Positions 1 through 12,474 of a stretch of 64,000 bases of DNA are shown here, piece after piece. The translations under genes and the position numbers were made by a program. The stretch spans positions 45,462,943 to 45,526,942 of the forward strand of contig OZ024730.1 in NCBI GenBank assembly GCA_964016875.1. The letters run 5' to 3'. The DNA is from Fallopia convolvulus (lineage: Eukaryota; Streptophyta; Magnoliopsida; Caryophyllales; Polygonaceae). How positions within the stretch are numbered: the first letter of the stretch is position 1; each line of letters begins with the position of its first letter. The notes beneath the pieces are model-generated. The model ran no database searches. It saw only the letters and a list, made by a program, of their open reading frames with translations, and had not been told where the DNA came from.

Positions 1-123
1 TGTGATATCACCTAAAGAAAATGAAAACTCAGAAAATGTTATCTACATCAGAACTTGTTTCGTTGGTCATGCTGAATGATTCTGGTGTAACAATTTGTCT
101 TGTAACATTATGCGGCATTTCAG

Positions 124-3083
124 GTAGGCAGGTCCACGACGACAGAAAAGGCTTCCGTGATAAGAACATTAAAAGACCATCTTTATCAGTGCCCTAGCAA
201 GTTATCTGAGGAAATGGTCCGTTGTATGGCAGCAGTTTACTGCTGGCTCCTCAACCCAACATCGTTAAAATCTGAGAACCAATCACGTGACCAGAGTTGC
301 AGTCAAGAGGCACATGCATGCAAACCACTGGTTGAGATATCCTCAATACCACCTAACAAAAGTCAGTTACCGAATGCATCTTATGCCATCAATAACTATA
401 GGTAATGTCTTACTAGTGTTCTATGTATGTGGTGCTTGCATGCTTAACATTTAGTATTCCATCATGTATAGGGCGTCCATATTTGTTGTTTTTATTATAC
501 ATGCAATATGATACAAAATAACTACATGATTTAAAATTACCATGTGTGAGAAGTAAAAGTTGCTGGAGATTTTAGCTAAGCCTTGCCAATTGAAACATTA
601 AGCATAAATAAAGCATGTGGTGTTTTGATTTTTTAAACAGCACATAATAAATCTATCACAAAATATTTATCAAACTAAGATTGGACCTAACAATTTTAGA
701 GATGCACTTTGTTCTTAATTTTGGAAGATCGCAGATGGAACTTTTTATGCTTTTGGAGGTTTGTAATTGTTTTCAACTCACTGTTTTTGGATCAATCTAT
801 GTTTATTTTCGAAGGTATTTTATTTGAAAAAAAGTACCCTAGCATTTGGAGAAAGTAATTGCACACAGCAATTGTTTTGGGATCCCAATAGTGTGATAGA
901 GCATCATCCAAAAGTACCCATTTTAATAGCAACTAGAGGAATGACTCAACTGGGCATCATTAAGGCTTTAGTTATGATTGGGAAAGGTGACAATATCCAG
1001 ATGCTGTAAGAAGTGAATGCATCAGTGCTGATTAGTGATTAGTCACAACTGTTCTACTTGCAGAGCTCTTGTTGAGCAGTTGGAAAAGGTAAACATCAGC
1101 CAGATGGATAACAAAGCCCAGATTGCATTTTGGATTAATGTCTACAATTCTCTCATCATGCATGTAAGTATTAACAAAAATTTATTGCTTAGTATTTGTC
1201 AGTTAAAGTTTTAGTTTTTTCTATATATCTCTTTCACTTTCTGCAGGCATATCTGGCCTATGGAATCCCCACTTCTTCTCTAAGACGACTGGCTATGTTC
1301 CACAAGGTATTGCATTTCTTTGTTGTATGGTTGATGACAGTTTGATTTTGTTTTGTGGGAATTCAACAATCGGAACCTGTTACACTTTTCTTCTATGTAG
1401 TCTTCTTGATTGCGGGAAGATAAAAGATAAAAACTCTGTTGACGAAGAAACATCTAAGAAAGGTGTCAAAAATAAGTATTCAGATGGCATGGAAGAAAAA
1501 CAAGTATTCGTTCATTGGCATAAATACATCAGACGATCCGTTACACATAAAACTTACAGATTTTTCTGTTTAGTGCAGGCTGCCTACAACGTTGGTGGGC
1601 ATGTAGTAAGTGCAAATGCCATAGAGCATACGATATTTTGCTTTCATACTCATCGAATTGGAGGGGTAACTTCTAAATCTCCTTTCTTTCTAAATTTAAT
1701 GAGCCTCATATAGCTGCCAAGCATTCATTTGCATCGGCCTCAAAACTTGTCTGGTTTACCCTGTGATGAGCATTTTTCTGTTTTACTAACTTTTGCACAG
1801 GAAAAAAAAAGTTCTAAACGTAGTAAGAGGATGAAAGCAAGTGTTAGCTGAAACCGTGGTAGGTTATATTAACTAGGACGAACGGAATAGAATTAGAAAC
1901 TAAGCATAATGAAGTTAATCTGTCTGTAAAACAGCAACAGTAAATATGAACAACATCTGTAAGAGCACATTTGATATGATTCCAGGGTAGGGTTTGGAAT
2001 CAAGAATCAAATTGGTATCATGAATCAAGTTGGGCTCGTGAAACTTGTGTTTTTGTATATACAAAACAAAGTCAATATGGGATATTGATGCAGGAGAGCC
2101 ATGTTTATAAGATATTTGGTGGTCCAATATGGCTAATTTGTGCCTCTTATTTGTACATTCCTCATCCTGAAAGTTTGAATTGAAACAAATTGTGCCAACT
2201 TTATAAGCGGCAATCTCATTATCTAAGACAAAGTCTTTCAAGCTGAGGCTTGAAATAGTGACAAACTGCCTGTTATTTATTTGCTTAGGAGTTAGGACTA
2301 TCAAGGCAAAACTTTATACATGCAATTTATTTCTCCATAAACCTTATCCTCGAAAAATTGAATTCTTAAATTAATGAAGTCCCCACTGTTTGATCTTGAT
2401 ATTGTATGAACTGCAGTGGCTGGAAACAATCCTGTCAACTGCCATGAGAAAGAAATCAGGATATGAGAAGCAAGTCATCAGTGCAAAGTTTGGTCTTCCA
2501 AATTCACAATCACTTGTTTGCTTTGCCCTCTGCACTGGATCTTTTTCAGACCCTGTGGTAATCTTTTCCTTCTAGCAATGTGCATTATACTTTCACTATC
2601 TCAGCCTTGCAAACTTTGATATTAAATGCATTATTTGACATTAATTCGTTAAAAAAAATTAACTTCATGGCTGAGTGAGTCTGGAATATGTACATATTGT
2701 GCATTTTATTAAATATTAAAACCAGTGAACCCTTCTGATGTTTTGTGCAGCTGAAAGTGTACACAGCATCAAATGTAAAAGATCAACTAGAAACCGCTAA
2801 AAGGGAGTTTCTTAATGCCAACGTAATTTTAAAGAACAACAGAAAATTGTTTCTGCCAAGGTTGCTTGAACGATATGCAAGGGAAACATCAATTGGTACA
2901 GATGATCTCATCAAGTGGGTATGCCTTGCTTCTGACAAGAATCTGCGTGAATCAATCGAAAAGTGTTTAGAATCCCAAAAGGCCAACAAGAAAGCAGCTC
3001 AGATCATAGAGTGGTTGCCGTACAGCTCCAAATTCAGGTACTTGATCTCCAAGGAACTTGCAACTAAGCCATGGTGGATCTGA
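124..3083 (+). CDS. DUF547 / MIP1-like leucine-zipper family protein, 3' part of gene
   Basis: This is the C-terminal part of a plant DUF547 protein; the usual N-terminal MIP1 leucine-zipper half lies outside the window. Exons with GT-AG borders and matching phases are about 124-401, a short exon ending at 1005 (start 892 or 937, uncertain), 1064-1163, 1247-1306, 1579-1665, 2417-2557 and 2751-3083 (stop). Recognisable blocks are KLSEEMVRCMAAVYCWL in the first exon, NKAQIAFWINVYNSLIMHAY, the AAYNVGGH block, SFSDPV, and the C-terminal FRYLISKEL ending. The biochemical role of DUF547 is not established; family members are plant-specific and often annotated as ternary complex factor MIP1. No frameshift is seen in the exons that can be placed. 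The gene converges on TAD3. Family assignment is firm; the second exon and the 5' border are not. Confidence 0.87.
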
Positions 3084-4603
3084 ATCATCCTGTTTTCTTG
3101 CAATCTTTGGGGAGTGTTAAAGGGGCGTGTGTTCATCTTCTTTGAATTGGTACAAAATATTGTCATTTCTGTTTGTTTGTATATTGAGATAACTTTAATG
3201 TTTCTGACTGCCCATGTCCACTTTCATCGGGAAAAAGGAATGTTCCAATGACCTAGAGTAATAAATCTTTCGATAGGCATAGCATAAGAATCCAAAACTA
3301 AAAACTAACCTACCAACTATTGTTACACGGAAACAACCATCTTCAGGGCTACGCACGAGTAATCATGGCCCAACGCGAATTCATTTCCATAATCACCGAT
3401 AGCCTGTTTAGATCGCCATGATAATGACACTATCTTGCATTATAATGTCATTTTCTTGGCGACCCAAATAGAAGATTTATTTAAGGATTCAAATAGCAGC
3501 TGATAGTTCCCTCCACCGAAATAAAGGGTCAGGTGTCCATTTCTCGACTTGCTGCTTGCGGTGCTATTCTTCTAGTGTTTTACTCACCCCAATCTCAAAC
3601 TCTTCTTAACTCTTATTTTTCAGAGATTTGTACTTTTCATTGATTATCTTGCTTGTTTTTTACTCTATTAGCCGTTCACGGCTGCCGTTTTATTACGGCC
3701 TCTTAGTTTACCAATTCGGTTTGGTATCCAAATTCTTACCTTAACAAAAAAAAACAATGGAGGAAAATCGTTCTCAGTTCTCGCAAGATTGTCTGTTTTA
3801 GCCTAGTTCATCCTCAATTTAGAAAATTAAAGCCTGTAAATCAGGTTTTAATTCCCTAAAATTATAAATCTAGATAACTTTTTTTCCAAATATTAGTTCT
3901 TAGCGCATATGATAGAAAAAAAACGGTAATTGAGATTCCATGGCTGGCCTTAATTAAGTTGGGTTGAAGATCAAAGTTGATTGAACTGGAACAATCAAAG
4001 TTACACCACACCCAAAGAATTAAACCCTTGGGTTAGCTTAAAAACCTTTGAGCTACCTCAAAGAAGAGAAGTTAGCAAAATTCAGTTTTATTTGGAAGGT
4101 CTAATAAGATGACATGTTAGTATGTTTAGTTGATGTAGGTCTGCAACACACATCAATAAGATTACTCAATCCGCCTTTTTGAAGGGCTTAGTTTATCTTC
4201 TAGATGTACATGATGCCAAATTGATCGACTTATAAGCTCCCCTCGATTGGGTTACAAAAGATAAAGGAATAAAAAGCATATATCTTTCCTTTTATGAAGG
4301 ATCTTACATTGCTTCAGCTTCAAAAATAAAACAATAATAAAGGCCACAGTAGAGCAATGACATCTGTTAATTTTTACCCAAAAAATGAAAGAAGGCCCTC
4401 GTTTACAAGTGTTTGTCAGAAATTGAGACGGCAAAGAGAGCAAAAATCTTCAAAGGTTCTAATTTCTCTTATAGATTGAACATTTGAAATATTCTATTTT
4501 CGAAACCTCTAACTTGAATTTTTATAAATTAAAATCCCTCAAACCCAACAATAAAGTCCCGAGTACATCTTAAGTTACATTGACATTTCATACCTGAAAC
4601 CAG
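3084..4603. other. Intergenic region between two convergent genes
   Basis: This stretch holds the 3' flanks of the DUF547 gene (plus) and TAD3 (minus). It is AT-rich and I see no coding exon. An AATAAA-like signal lies near 3260. The only structured piece is the small inverted-repeat element at 3401-3472. Confidence 0.6.
3401..3472. repeat. Very short MITE-like inverted repeat
   Basis: About 25 bases starting AGCCTGTTTAGATCGCCA face an imperfect reverse complement ending TGGCGACCCAAATAG, and both arms run into AATGACA/TGTCATT. The length (about 72 bp) and terminal design suggest a tiny non-autonomous DNA transposon or a solo foldback. No clear target-site duplication was found. Confidence 0.45.
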
Positions 4604-7600
4604 CTATAAATCATTCTTATCATTCTCATGTGTGGCGAGGTCCGAAGATTTAACGCTGCAATCATTTGGCAGCTTTACTCTGAAAACTGCATAATGATGA
4701 TTCAAGCTCTTCTCCCCTTGCAACCTGTGCACGCTTCCCAGAGCACCCGCCTGTGGATTAGGAAAAGCATAGAATATGCGCCTAATCCGCTGATGTACAA
4801 GTGCCATCGCACACCTAGCAGCGATATATAAATGGAAATTATATGGCATATGAACATTCTTTGATGAATAATGCAGAAGAATATGTACTCCACTGTACAA
4901 GAAATCTGTATCTAACGATAACAATATGTGAAGGTTAATTATAAGAAGTGTAAGTTATTATAGTTGACAATCCATATTCATTGGCATAAATTAAGAAGAG
5001 CCTATAATAGCATCACTACTAAAACTGTTACTCTTCCTTTGTGAGAAAATGTGAAGATGCCATATTAAAGCTATAGTTAAACATAGAACCAGAAATCATG
5101 GAATAAAAGGTTTATATTTGGATAGCTTAATCTGGCTATTTTAGTAACTATATGTGTCTAGAGTTGAGTATTTATAACTGGAAAAAATAGGAAGAAAATA
5201 TAGATATGTGATGCCCTGAAAACCTACCATTTTAGTCTTTTATAAAATGAGAAGAATTTACGAGTTAGTATTAACTTACATTACACAGGGCTCCCAAGCA
5301 AGGTAAATGTCAAAACCAGTACAAAGGTAAGGGCGCATCGAATCAGACTGAGTAGCATCATTTGAAATCTTCTCATTATCTGCACCCTAAATTTCAGAAA
5401 CAAGGTTGATACAACCAAATGAATGAATTACTAAAGATACTAATTAACTAAAATTAGTGTACCACTAATACATATTAAAGGGAAAGACATAGCATTTAAG
5501 AAATACTAGTCCCTTTCCGCATGACAGGGCTTGCACAATGTTTATGATAAGAAAGAAATCACATTTAGCTTACACTACTAGCAAATCTCATTCGTTTGGC
5601 AGGTGAGCATGTTGCAAGAGGATCTCCTTGAATCAAGTTCTCATCAATACAGCCCAGACCGGGGAAAAGGGCTCTATCTCTAGCAGCAGATTTTTCAATA
5701 GCCACCATTGCAGCATGTTGTAAAGGGTGCCAATAACTGGAATTTGATGTAGATAGGCTCTGTTGGGACCACTGCCAAGGGTTTAAACACTGGACGTCCG
5801 TGTGTATTTGATCATTATCTTGCAACTTTTTGGACGAGCATCCATTGAGAAAAGACTCTGAAGTAACAGTTTCAGAGTAGTTATGGTTGACAGCATCTTT
5901 TTCTGTGTTGTTCCCATTTGGAGGAGTATGCCATGAACGGATATCATCACGTGCAGTGGCAATTACTTGATTAATAGATGGATCCACAATAACAGCAGCA
6001 TTAACAACCTGCCAATTATAACAAACAGCAAAGAGCAACTCCTTATGAAACTTCTTACAAAAGCACCAAACTTTGAATTTTGGATATTAATTGATCAGGC
6101 AGGGAATCTATCTCCCATCCCCCCTAAAAACTAGTAACTTATGAGATTAAGAATCTTTTACCTCTTTTCCAGCAGTGGCCAAATCAATAGCTTCCTGCAT
6201 GAAGGTGAAAATTGTTTGTGACCCTTCTTCACTAAATCCAGCTATGCCCTCAATATTGCTGACATTTGAAGAAAAGCAGTCAGAGTGTGAACGAAAGCTT
6301 TTACAACCCACTTAAAGTAAAGATTTACATTTCAGAACTGCACATGCATAAAACTGAGATATTTTTTTTTCAAATCGCTTTGACCAAAAATGTTATCAAA
6401 ATAAACAATGTTACTAAGAGCTGAAGGGTAATGATAACTTTGGCTGGGATAGTTTATTCTTGTCAATTTGGATTGTATCTTTATATAGTTAGTGTATTAC
6501 GTCCTAGAACGACTTCTTGAATTTCAAGTTTAGCATGTTAGTGTTACTTTTTTTTGTAACTTTAGCTGGATTATGTGGTTAAAACAATTTCAAAAATTAT
6601 TCATCTGCTACCAAGTATATTTTGAACTGCATCCTCTTATTGTCCAAATGATAAGAATAAATCCAGTCACCAGAAAAAGCAGATAACAATTTTGCATAGA
6701 AACTTCAGAAAATGTGGTCAAATAACAATTTAAACTATAAAAGGAACTAATTCAAAGCAAGTATGACTTACTAGGTTGGTGGATGAAATGATGTGGGCCA
6801 AATTTTGCACTGTTCCTCCCACTCTTCTTTTGTCGTTGCTGCATATTTGCACACCTAAAATTTCAGAACATGTAAACAACATTGCTGATAGTAACAAATC
6901 GAGGTAAACACATGGACNNNNNNNNNNNNNNNNNNNNNNNNNNNNNNNNNNNNNNNNNNNNNNNNNNNNNNNNNNNNNNNNNNNNNNNNNNNNNNNNNNN
7001 NNNNNNNNNNNNNNNNNNNNNNNNNNNNNNNNNNNNNNNNNNNNNNNNNNNNNNNNNNNNNNNNNNNNNNNNNNNNNNNNNNNNNNNNNNNNNNNNNNNN
7101 NNNNNNNNNNNNNNNNNACTAAACACAAAAGGCAAGTGAAAGCACAAAAAATAGAGCAAAACAAAACCAAACGTCCAAACCACGGAAAACCGTCTGCAAT
7201 AACACAAGTGTAGAGAGAACTAAATGTTAAAGATTGAAGAACCTATGCAACAAGCAATGACCTACTTGTGTAACAAATGTACTCAGTTGGTAGGAACTGA
7301 TCAGCTCAGCAACATCCTTGGGTAAGTCACTTACATCACCGTTAATATCAGTAACAAGACACAATATTACTGACAATTGTGTCTTCCCTGTCAAATAACC
7401 CGACAAAAAACAGCTCATTTGCAGACGCCTCTTTAACAATAAAATGTTGACGTCTTCAAATCTTTGATAAGAGGTATAACAAAAAGTGGACAGATCATTG
7501 CAGAGAAAGTGAAAGTTATAGCTACATACCATCATCAAGATGTTTCTTTCGGACTCTCTTAACATGCCGTAGGTTTTCCAATGGATTCACTTGGTTCAAC

Positions 7601-8463
7601 TTCCTAATAGAAGTTAATTATATATAAGCACTTTTCAAAGTGTCTATAAATACAAAGGTGAAGAAACCACAAGCAATTTCTTGCTAGAACCTAACATTCT
7701 GATTCTGCATAAGCAGCAACAAAGAGTCTTGTTTTCTGTCATAAAATAACCTCTTTCAGTTGCAGTTGAAGAAGGAAGTAGGAAGTAGAAAGCTTCATGT
7801 TTAACAACTATGCCTATTAATATTTATCTTTTCTTCTAAACTGAAATACTGAGAGTTAAACAAGTATCATCTCAATATTGTAACAAAAGTGGGAAAAGGA
7901 TTACAAACTATTAAGATCAGAGAATTCATTTAGTCCTGCAATAATTTTTTGAGGAAGAAAAGAGAAAAAAGTTTAATGATGCCTATAAATTAAGACAACA
8001 TTATGACAAACCTGATCATAGCATGTGCAAATTTTGGGTCGATCAATGAAGCAAGAGCATGTACTGTGTAAAAAAAACACAAATGAGAATGTGCACAAAA
8101 CCTTGCTAAAAGACAGGTTGAAAATAATGAGACTGATAACAGCACCCTTACAAAAGTGGTGAAAGGAAAGGAAGGAAAAAAAGAGTCAAAACAGAAGATG
8201 ATCACATTAATCCAACCCCATCCCAACCGATTCAATTTAAATTCCTTCTTCCTCAGCCCAAGTTAGCATGGCCCCTTAATAAGCAGTTTTGGCAACAAGT
8301 CCAAGCTGCACCCCATTTTAAATTTTAAGAACATTCTTTGGGATTTCTAGATGTGATAGATATATAAGTAGAGAGGGAGAGAACCGGTTGGTTGCTGGCC
8401 TGGTGAAATTGGTTGCTTGCCAGGGATGTGAATGATCTCACACTCATCACTGAACATGCTCAT
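4604..8463 (-). CDS. TAD3: tRNA-specific adenosine deaminase subunit TAD3 (ADAT3 homologue)
   Basis: TAD3 is the non-catalytic partner of TAD2 in the enzyme that converts adenosine 34 (wobble) to inosine in tRNAs. Nine exons join in phase: 8463-8385, 8063-8012, 7603-7530, 7387-7266, 6854-6772, 6258-6162, 6008-5574, 5386-5280 and 4814-4604, giving 1260 nt and 419 residues. The start is the first ATG after an in-frame TGA. The N-terminal part carries EIIHIPGKQP and the KYAATTKEEWEEQC segment. The deaminase fold follows, with the zinc ligand His about 267 (HPLQHAAM) and Cys 348/351 (PCVMC). The catalytic Glu of HAE deaminases is Ala here, as expected of a TAD3-type pseudo-enzyme subunit (often Val). 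The 200-N gap is in intron 4 and phases match across it, so no exon need be missing. All borders are GT-AG. Confidence 0.95.
6918..7117. other. Assembly gap (200 N)
   Basis: This is a run of exactly 200 N within TAD3 intron 4, between exons ending at 7266 and starting at 6854. The round length suggests a scaffold gap of arbitrary size. The reading frame continues from one exon to the next across it. Confidence 0.98.
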
Positions 8464-9749
8464 ATCCAAAAGGAGACAGCTTTCAATTCAAATCAATAGT
8501 GCAGCTATCTTTTAGCAAACCCTGAAACAACAACAAAGGGGCCAATTAAGTAACTGATCTTTTTTCTTTTATTTTTCCATAATCACCAACCAACAGAAGA
8601 AAGGAATCACACCATAAAAACATACAGGAAGGTGGGCAATATAAGTCTAGCAAGAAGAGAATAAACAATCATAAAAACAAAACCTTATAAATGCAGTCTA
8701 GTCTAAGACTTTTAATGAAAAGAAAACCATATGTTTAAAGGTTCAATGTTTAAAGTATAATAAATATTTGGGAAATTCCTTTTGGTACCAGTTTTCGACT
8801 ATTCCTTTTGGTATCCAAAAAAAATCATATTCCTTTTGGTGCCCCTAGGTTTTGTACAAGGTTTGTCACGTAATCTAAAATGCCTTAAAATCCACTTATC
8901 ATCCAAAACATCTCATTTGCCGTTAAAAGAAATTTAAAACGAATTCTCCATTTTTCTCTATCTTTTTGTTTTTTAATTTTAACTCGGTATTTTTTTTTTC
9001 TCATTCAACACTTGCAGACAAAAAAAACTTTTAGACACTGAAAGATTATCAAGTAAGTTAAGCACTCAATCATTCATGGTGCTCTAACTTATTTTTTCAC
9101 CTAATGCTACTAACACTGAATTTACTAATCATTTCTTGATCACTTCAAATATTGTGTCTCAGTTCCCAACTTCAAAGAAACCGCTCCCTTCAACAACTCA
9201 TCATTTTTTAGCCATCACAAACACAATATAGATAAACATAACTTGAAAATACTGAATTACAACATAAATGAACCATAAATCTAATCAGATTTTAAGCCTT
9301 CAAACATTGAATCAGATTTAAAACATTCAAAGTATTCAAACACATCCCATCTGATTTTAAGCATTCAAATGAGCCCTAATTCCGCACTTTCCCCAAATTA
9401 AAACCCCAATATGATAATGAATCGAATTCAAACCTAATTTGACATTAAAACTTACAAATTGAAGCTAAATTTGGGTCGGGATTTGTTGAAATCGTACATG
9501 CGGGATCGTGAAGCGTCTCGCTCAAACGTGCACTGAGGTCGTCGCCTGACAGTGCTGAAACCTCCTCGCCACCCGCCTCTCGCCCAGATGTGAAGTCGTC
9601 GTCGTCCTCGTAGTTCCGACGTCGCCGCAAGCATGGATTGCCTCCAGTAAGAAGCTTTCGCCGTCTGGGAGTCTCGTTAGGGAAAAAGATGCAGAGTAAA
9701 AAAGAGGTAAAAAAAAATAGAAGAAAAAAATGTAGAGTAAAAAAAAAAT
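8464..9749. other. TAD3 upstream region with transposon-end-like repeats
   Basis: There is no convincing gene here. The 5' flank of TAD3 comes first. Then three copies of ATTCCTTTTGG occur at 8775, 8801 and 8829 in a style seen at plant DNA-transposon ends, but no matching opposite end was found. A GC-richer patch at about 9460-9680 is open on the minus strand without recognisable domains; it could be an old promoter or first-exon fragment. Confidence 0.4.
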
Positions 9750-10740
9750 ACGGATTTTTCACATGTGGTAAGTGGTAACCTTCGCCTTTTACCATTTTCT
9801 CGAAATACCCATATGTATTGACAATTTCATGAGGTAACCCTTTACTTTAAAAATATTTTGCCTTATAACCATCTGTTAACTAAGCGTTAAAATTTTAACG
9901 GCAAGTGGGATAATCTAATGTAACTGATTGGAAACAAATGGCAAATTGAATTCTGGAAGTAGAAATTGCAATGCAGTTTATCATAATTCCAAACTGTCGT
10001 TTATATGATTCGATTGTACAAGCAAAAATTGAAATCTCAAGCAAAGATGGGAAAACCTAGGGCAAAGTTTGAACAAGGATCAATTTACCTAGAAGGAATT
10101 GCCAATCCATTCCTGAGAATCCTTAATCACCGATTCTTTTTCTCGACCTGCTCACAATCTCTACCACCACTCCTTCCTCCTCCTCTCCTTCTTCCACTTC
10201 CTAAACCAGAACACTCCCCCGCCTCTCCGACCACCAACGCGGACGATGAGGTTTTCTCGCTCACGATGCCACGGAGACTGAACTTAAGCGAGGAGCTCGA
10301 TGTCTTGTTTTCCCATGTGTTCGAATCCATCAGAGGTGTCACGGGGAGCGGCGACTGCAAAAGGCGAGTAATGTCTCGACTCCGCCTATGTTTCCGGTTA
10401 CGCCGCCTGGTGTGTCGTCCCCTCCGTATTCGAGTCTGGCCAAATTAGCTCCTTCAAGTGCGTCGGAGCAGTCGATTGTGGTGGTTACCTTGGCTCAGCG
10501 CATCTGTGATTGCATTTGTGGAAATGGCTCCCTCCCTCCTTCTCAGTTCCGTCCATCGGGCTTTTATTTCTCAGTTCTGTTTTATTACTTTCCGTTAAAA
10601 TTTTACGCTTACTTAACAGATGTTACATATGGGTATTATGCAAAATATTTTTAAAATAAAGGGTTATCTCGTAAAATTGTCAATATGAATGGATATTTCG
10701 CGAAACTGGCAAAAGTTGAAGGTTACAGGCGAAAAAGCCG
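9750..10740. mobile_element. Non-autonomous Mutator-like element (MULE), 991 bp
   Basis: Terminal inverted repeats of about 150 bp (roughly 9750-9903 and 10588-10740) match at about 80 percent by eye. They start CGGATTTTTCAC on the left and CGGCTTTTTCGC on the right (reverse complement). The element is flanked by a 9-bp duplication, AAAAAAATA, at 9741-9749 and 10741-10749. Long terminal repeats plus a 9-bp duplication are the MULE pattern, although the A-rich duplication is weak evidence alone. The interior at about 10130-10560 is GC-richer than its surroundings and open for 147 codons on the plus strand, which could be a captured host fragment (Pack-MULE style). I recognise no domain and no transposase. 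Confidence 0.78.
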
Positions 10741-10802
10741 AAAAAAATACTCCCTCCATAACAAAGTAGTCAATACAAAGAGGGGAGAGATTGTGATTGT
10801 AA

Positions 10803-11795
10803 GGTCATCTCCAACAGATTCCCAAAGTGTTGGAAATTGTTCATTTGGAGAATTTTACCTATTTTTTTACCCCAACAACTTTCCTATCTAATCTACTCTA
10901 TATATAAAAGCAATAAGGTTTGGAGCCTCCATGTTGCGCCACGTCTACTTTGTCCACATATCGCTTCTAGAATACGCCACATCGGATTTTGCCACATGTC
11001 ATCTTTTCCTTAAGCCATGTCATGTAATTTTTGACACGTCATATGCCACATCGTATTATTTTCACCCCGTCATATTTAACTATAATGATAAAAAATGCTT
11101 CCTTATAAAAAATATTTTATATAAACAGATAATTATAGACCTATATATTTTGATAAATCTATGTCTACTTTAATCAAAATATTTCCTTATGAGAAGTTTG
11201 GTCAAAATACTTTACTTTTATTGCAACTCACAATTTAAAAATTTACCATAACAATTTATGAGCATTGTATATATTATTCTCATTATTTGAAATTTACCAT
11301 AACATTTTATGAGCATTATATATATTATTCTCATTATTTAAACTTAATAATCAAAATTTAATTTATTTGATTTGATTTTAAAAAACAAATTATATTACGA
11401 TCAACAAATTATTTACATTAAACTTTATATTATATTTTTGTTTATTAATATCTTTTTATAGTATATCTAAAATATCAAGTAATAGTCGTGCATGGCACGA
11501 TGGGAACAACTAGTTCTCTATAATGGAGAATTCTCCAAAAGATTAAAGTGTTTTCTCTATATTTAGAGAATTCTCCAAATTTATTTGGAGAATGCATTAA
11601 TTAAAAGTGTATACATGGAAACTTGTGATTGCCATATGAATTTTATAAAAAAAAAATTATATATAAATAGAACTAATAAATGTAAGATTCTCTAAAATGA
11701 AGAAGCTGTTGGAGTTAAAGTAAATTTTATTTAGATAATATGACTTTTGGTTCTTCATTTTAGAGAAAATTATAGCGAAACTGTTGAGGATGGCC
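10803..11795. mobile_element. Tourist (PIF/Harbinger-like) MITE split by a Helitron
   Basis: The termini are GGTCATCTCCAACAGA on the left and, as reverse complement of the right end, GGCCATCCTCAACAGT. Both are flanked by TAA (10800-10802 and 11796-11798), the 3-bp duplication typical of PIF/Harbinger elements. Further inverted similarity includes the TTGGAGAATT segments. Without the Helitron at 10892-11513 the element is about 370 bp. Confidence 0.75.
10892..11513 (+). mobile_element. Non-autonomous Helitron, 622 bp
   Basis: The 5' end is TCTACTCTATATATAAAAG. The 3' end has a perfect 6-bp hairpin (TCGTGC, loop ATG, GCACGA, 11486-11500), ten bases, then the terminal CTAG (11510-11513). It sits between host A (10891) and T (11514) with no target duplication, as Helitrons do. 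The interior is AT-rich with no helicase ORF, so it would depend on an autonomous relative. Confidence 0.88.
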
Positions 11796-11996
11796 TAATG
11801 GATAAAAGTGTGAAGAAAGATAAAAATAAAGTAAAGACTAAAAAGGTGTTTAAAGGGGCAAATTCTTTTGTTAAAAAATGGGGTAAGAAATAAGATACAA
11901 TAAGAGTAATATTGTAAGAAAAATTGATATAAAATAAAAGTTAAAAAGGTGGACAAACTTTTCAGGACATCCGAAAAAGAATACAGACGAAAGGAG

Positions 11997-12474
11997 TAAA
12001 AAATAGAGATTTCACTAGAGTAGTTTCTCGCGCCATACGCGGTTTTATTAAAAGAGACTTTAATGATTTCGTAAAGTTTCCTAATATCTACAATTATCTG
12101 TGTACGCTATCTAGTAGTTATGATTATTCTAAATAGATAAAAAAAAATGAACTTAAGAACACTAAAAACAATGATAAATGATTAAATTAAGTAGATAAGT
12201 ATTTTTATTCAAGATAAATAAGAAGGTAATCTTATCAAATTGATGAAGGTTACAATTAGATGAAAATATAAAATTGAGATATTGTGATGAAATTGATTTA
12301 ATTTCAACTCGTTAGAAAATGGATCATGATTTAAAAAATAGGTTAGAGTTGAGCCTAAGTTAGAAAATCCTTTACAAAATCGATCATGATTATCAAAAAT
12401 TACCTTGAAAAATAATTATTAAAATTTGTAGCTAAATTGTTAAGATTAAGAGTCACGATTATCTTACTAAGGTT
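11997..12474. other. AT-rich intergenic sequence
   Basis: I see no gene, terminal repeat or RNA gene in this stretch. Confidence 0.5.

Larger units (their letters stand above)
10750..11996. mobile_element. Stowaway-like MITE carrying nested insertions
   Basis: The left end reads TA then CTCCCTCCATAAC (10748 on). The right end reads AGACGAAAGGAG then TA (to 11998), which as reverse complement starts CTCCTTTCGTC. These are Tc1/mariner Stowaway-type termini with a TA duplication, but the two ends have diverged. The interior is mostly the nested Tourist-like element at 10803-11795, so the original MITE was about 250 bp. Confidence 0.55.

Noticed and set aside
6730..7207. ORFs of 85-146 codons over the N run
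   Set aside because: They are open only because N translates as unknown; the real exon there is 6772-6854 of TAD3.
10005..10448. 147-codon ORF inside the MULE
   Set aside because: No domain, Pro/Leu-rich from a CT-rich run, and no splice or promoter evidence; kept only as a possible captured fragment.
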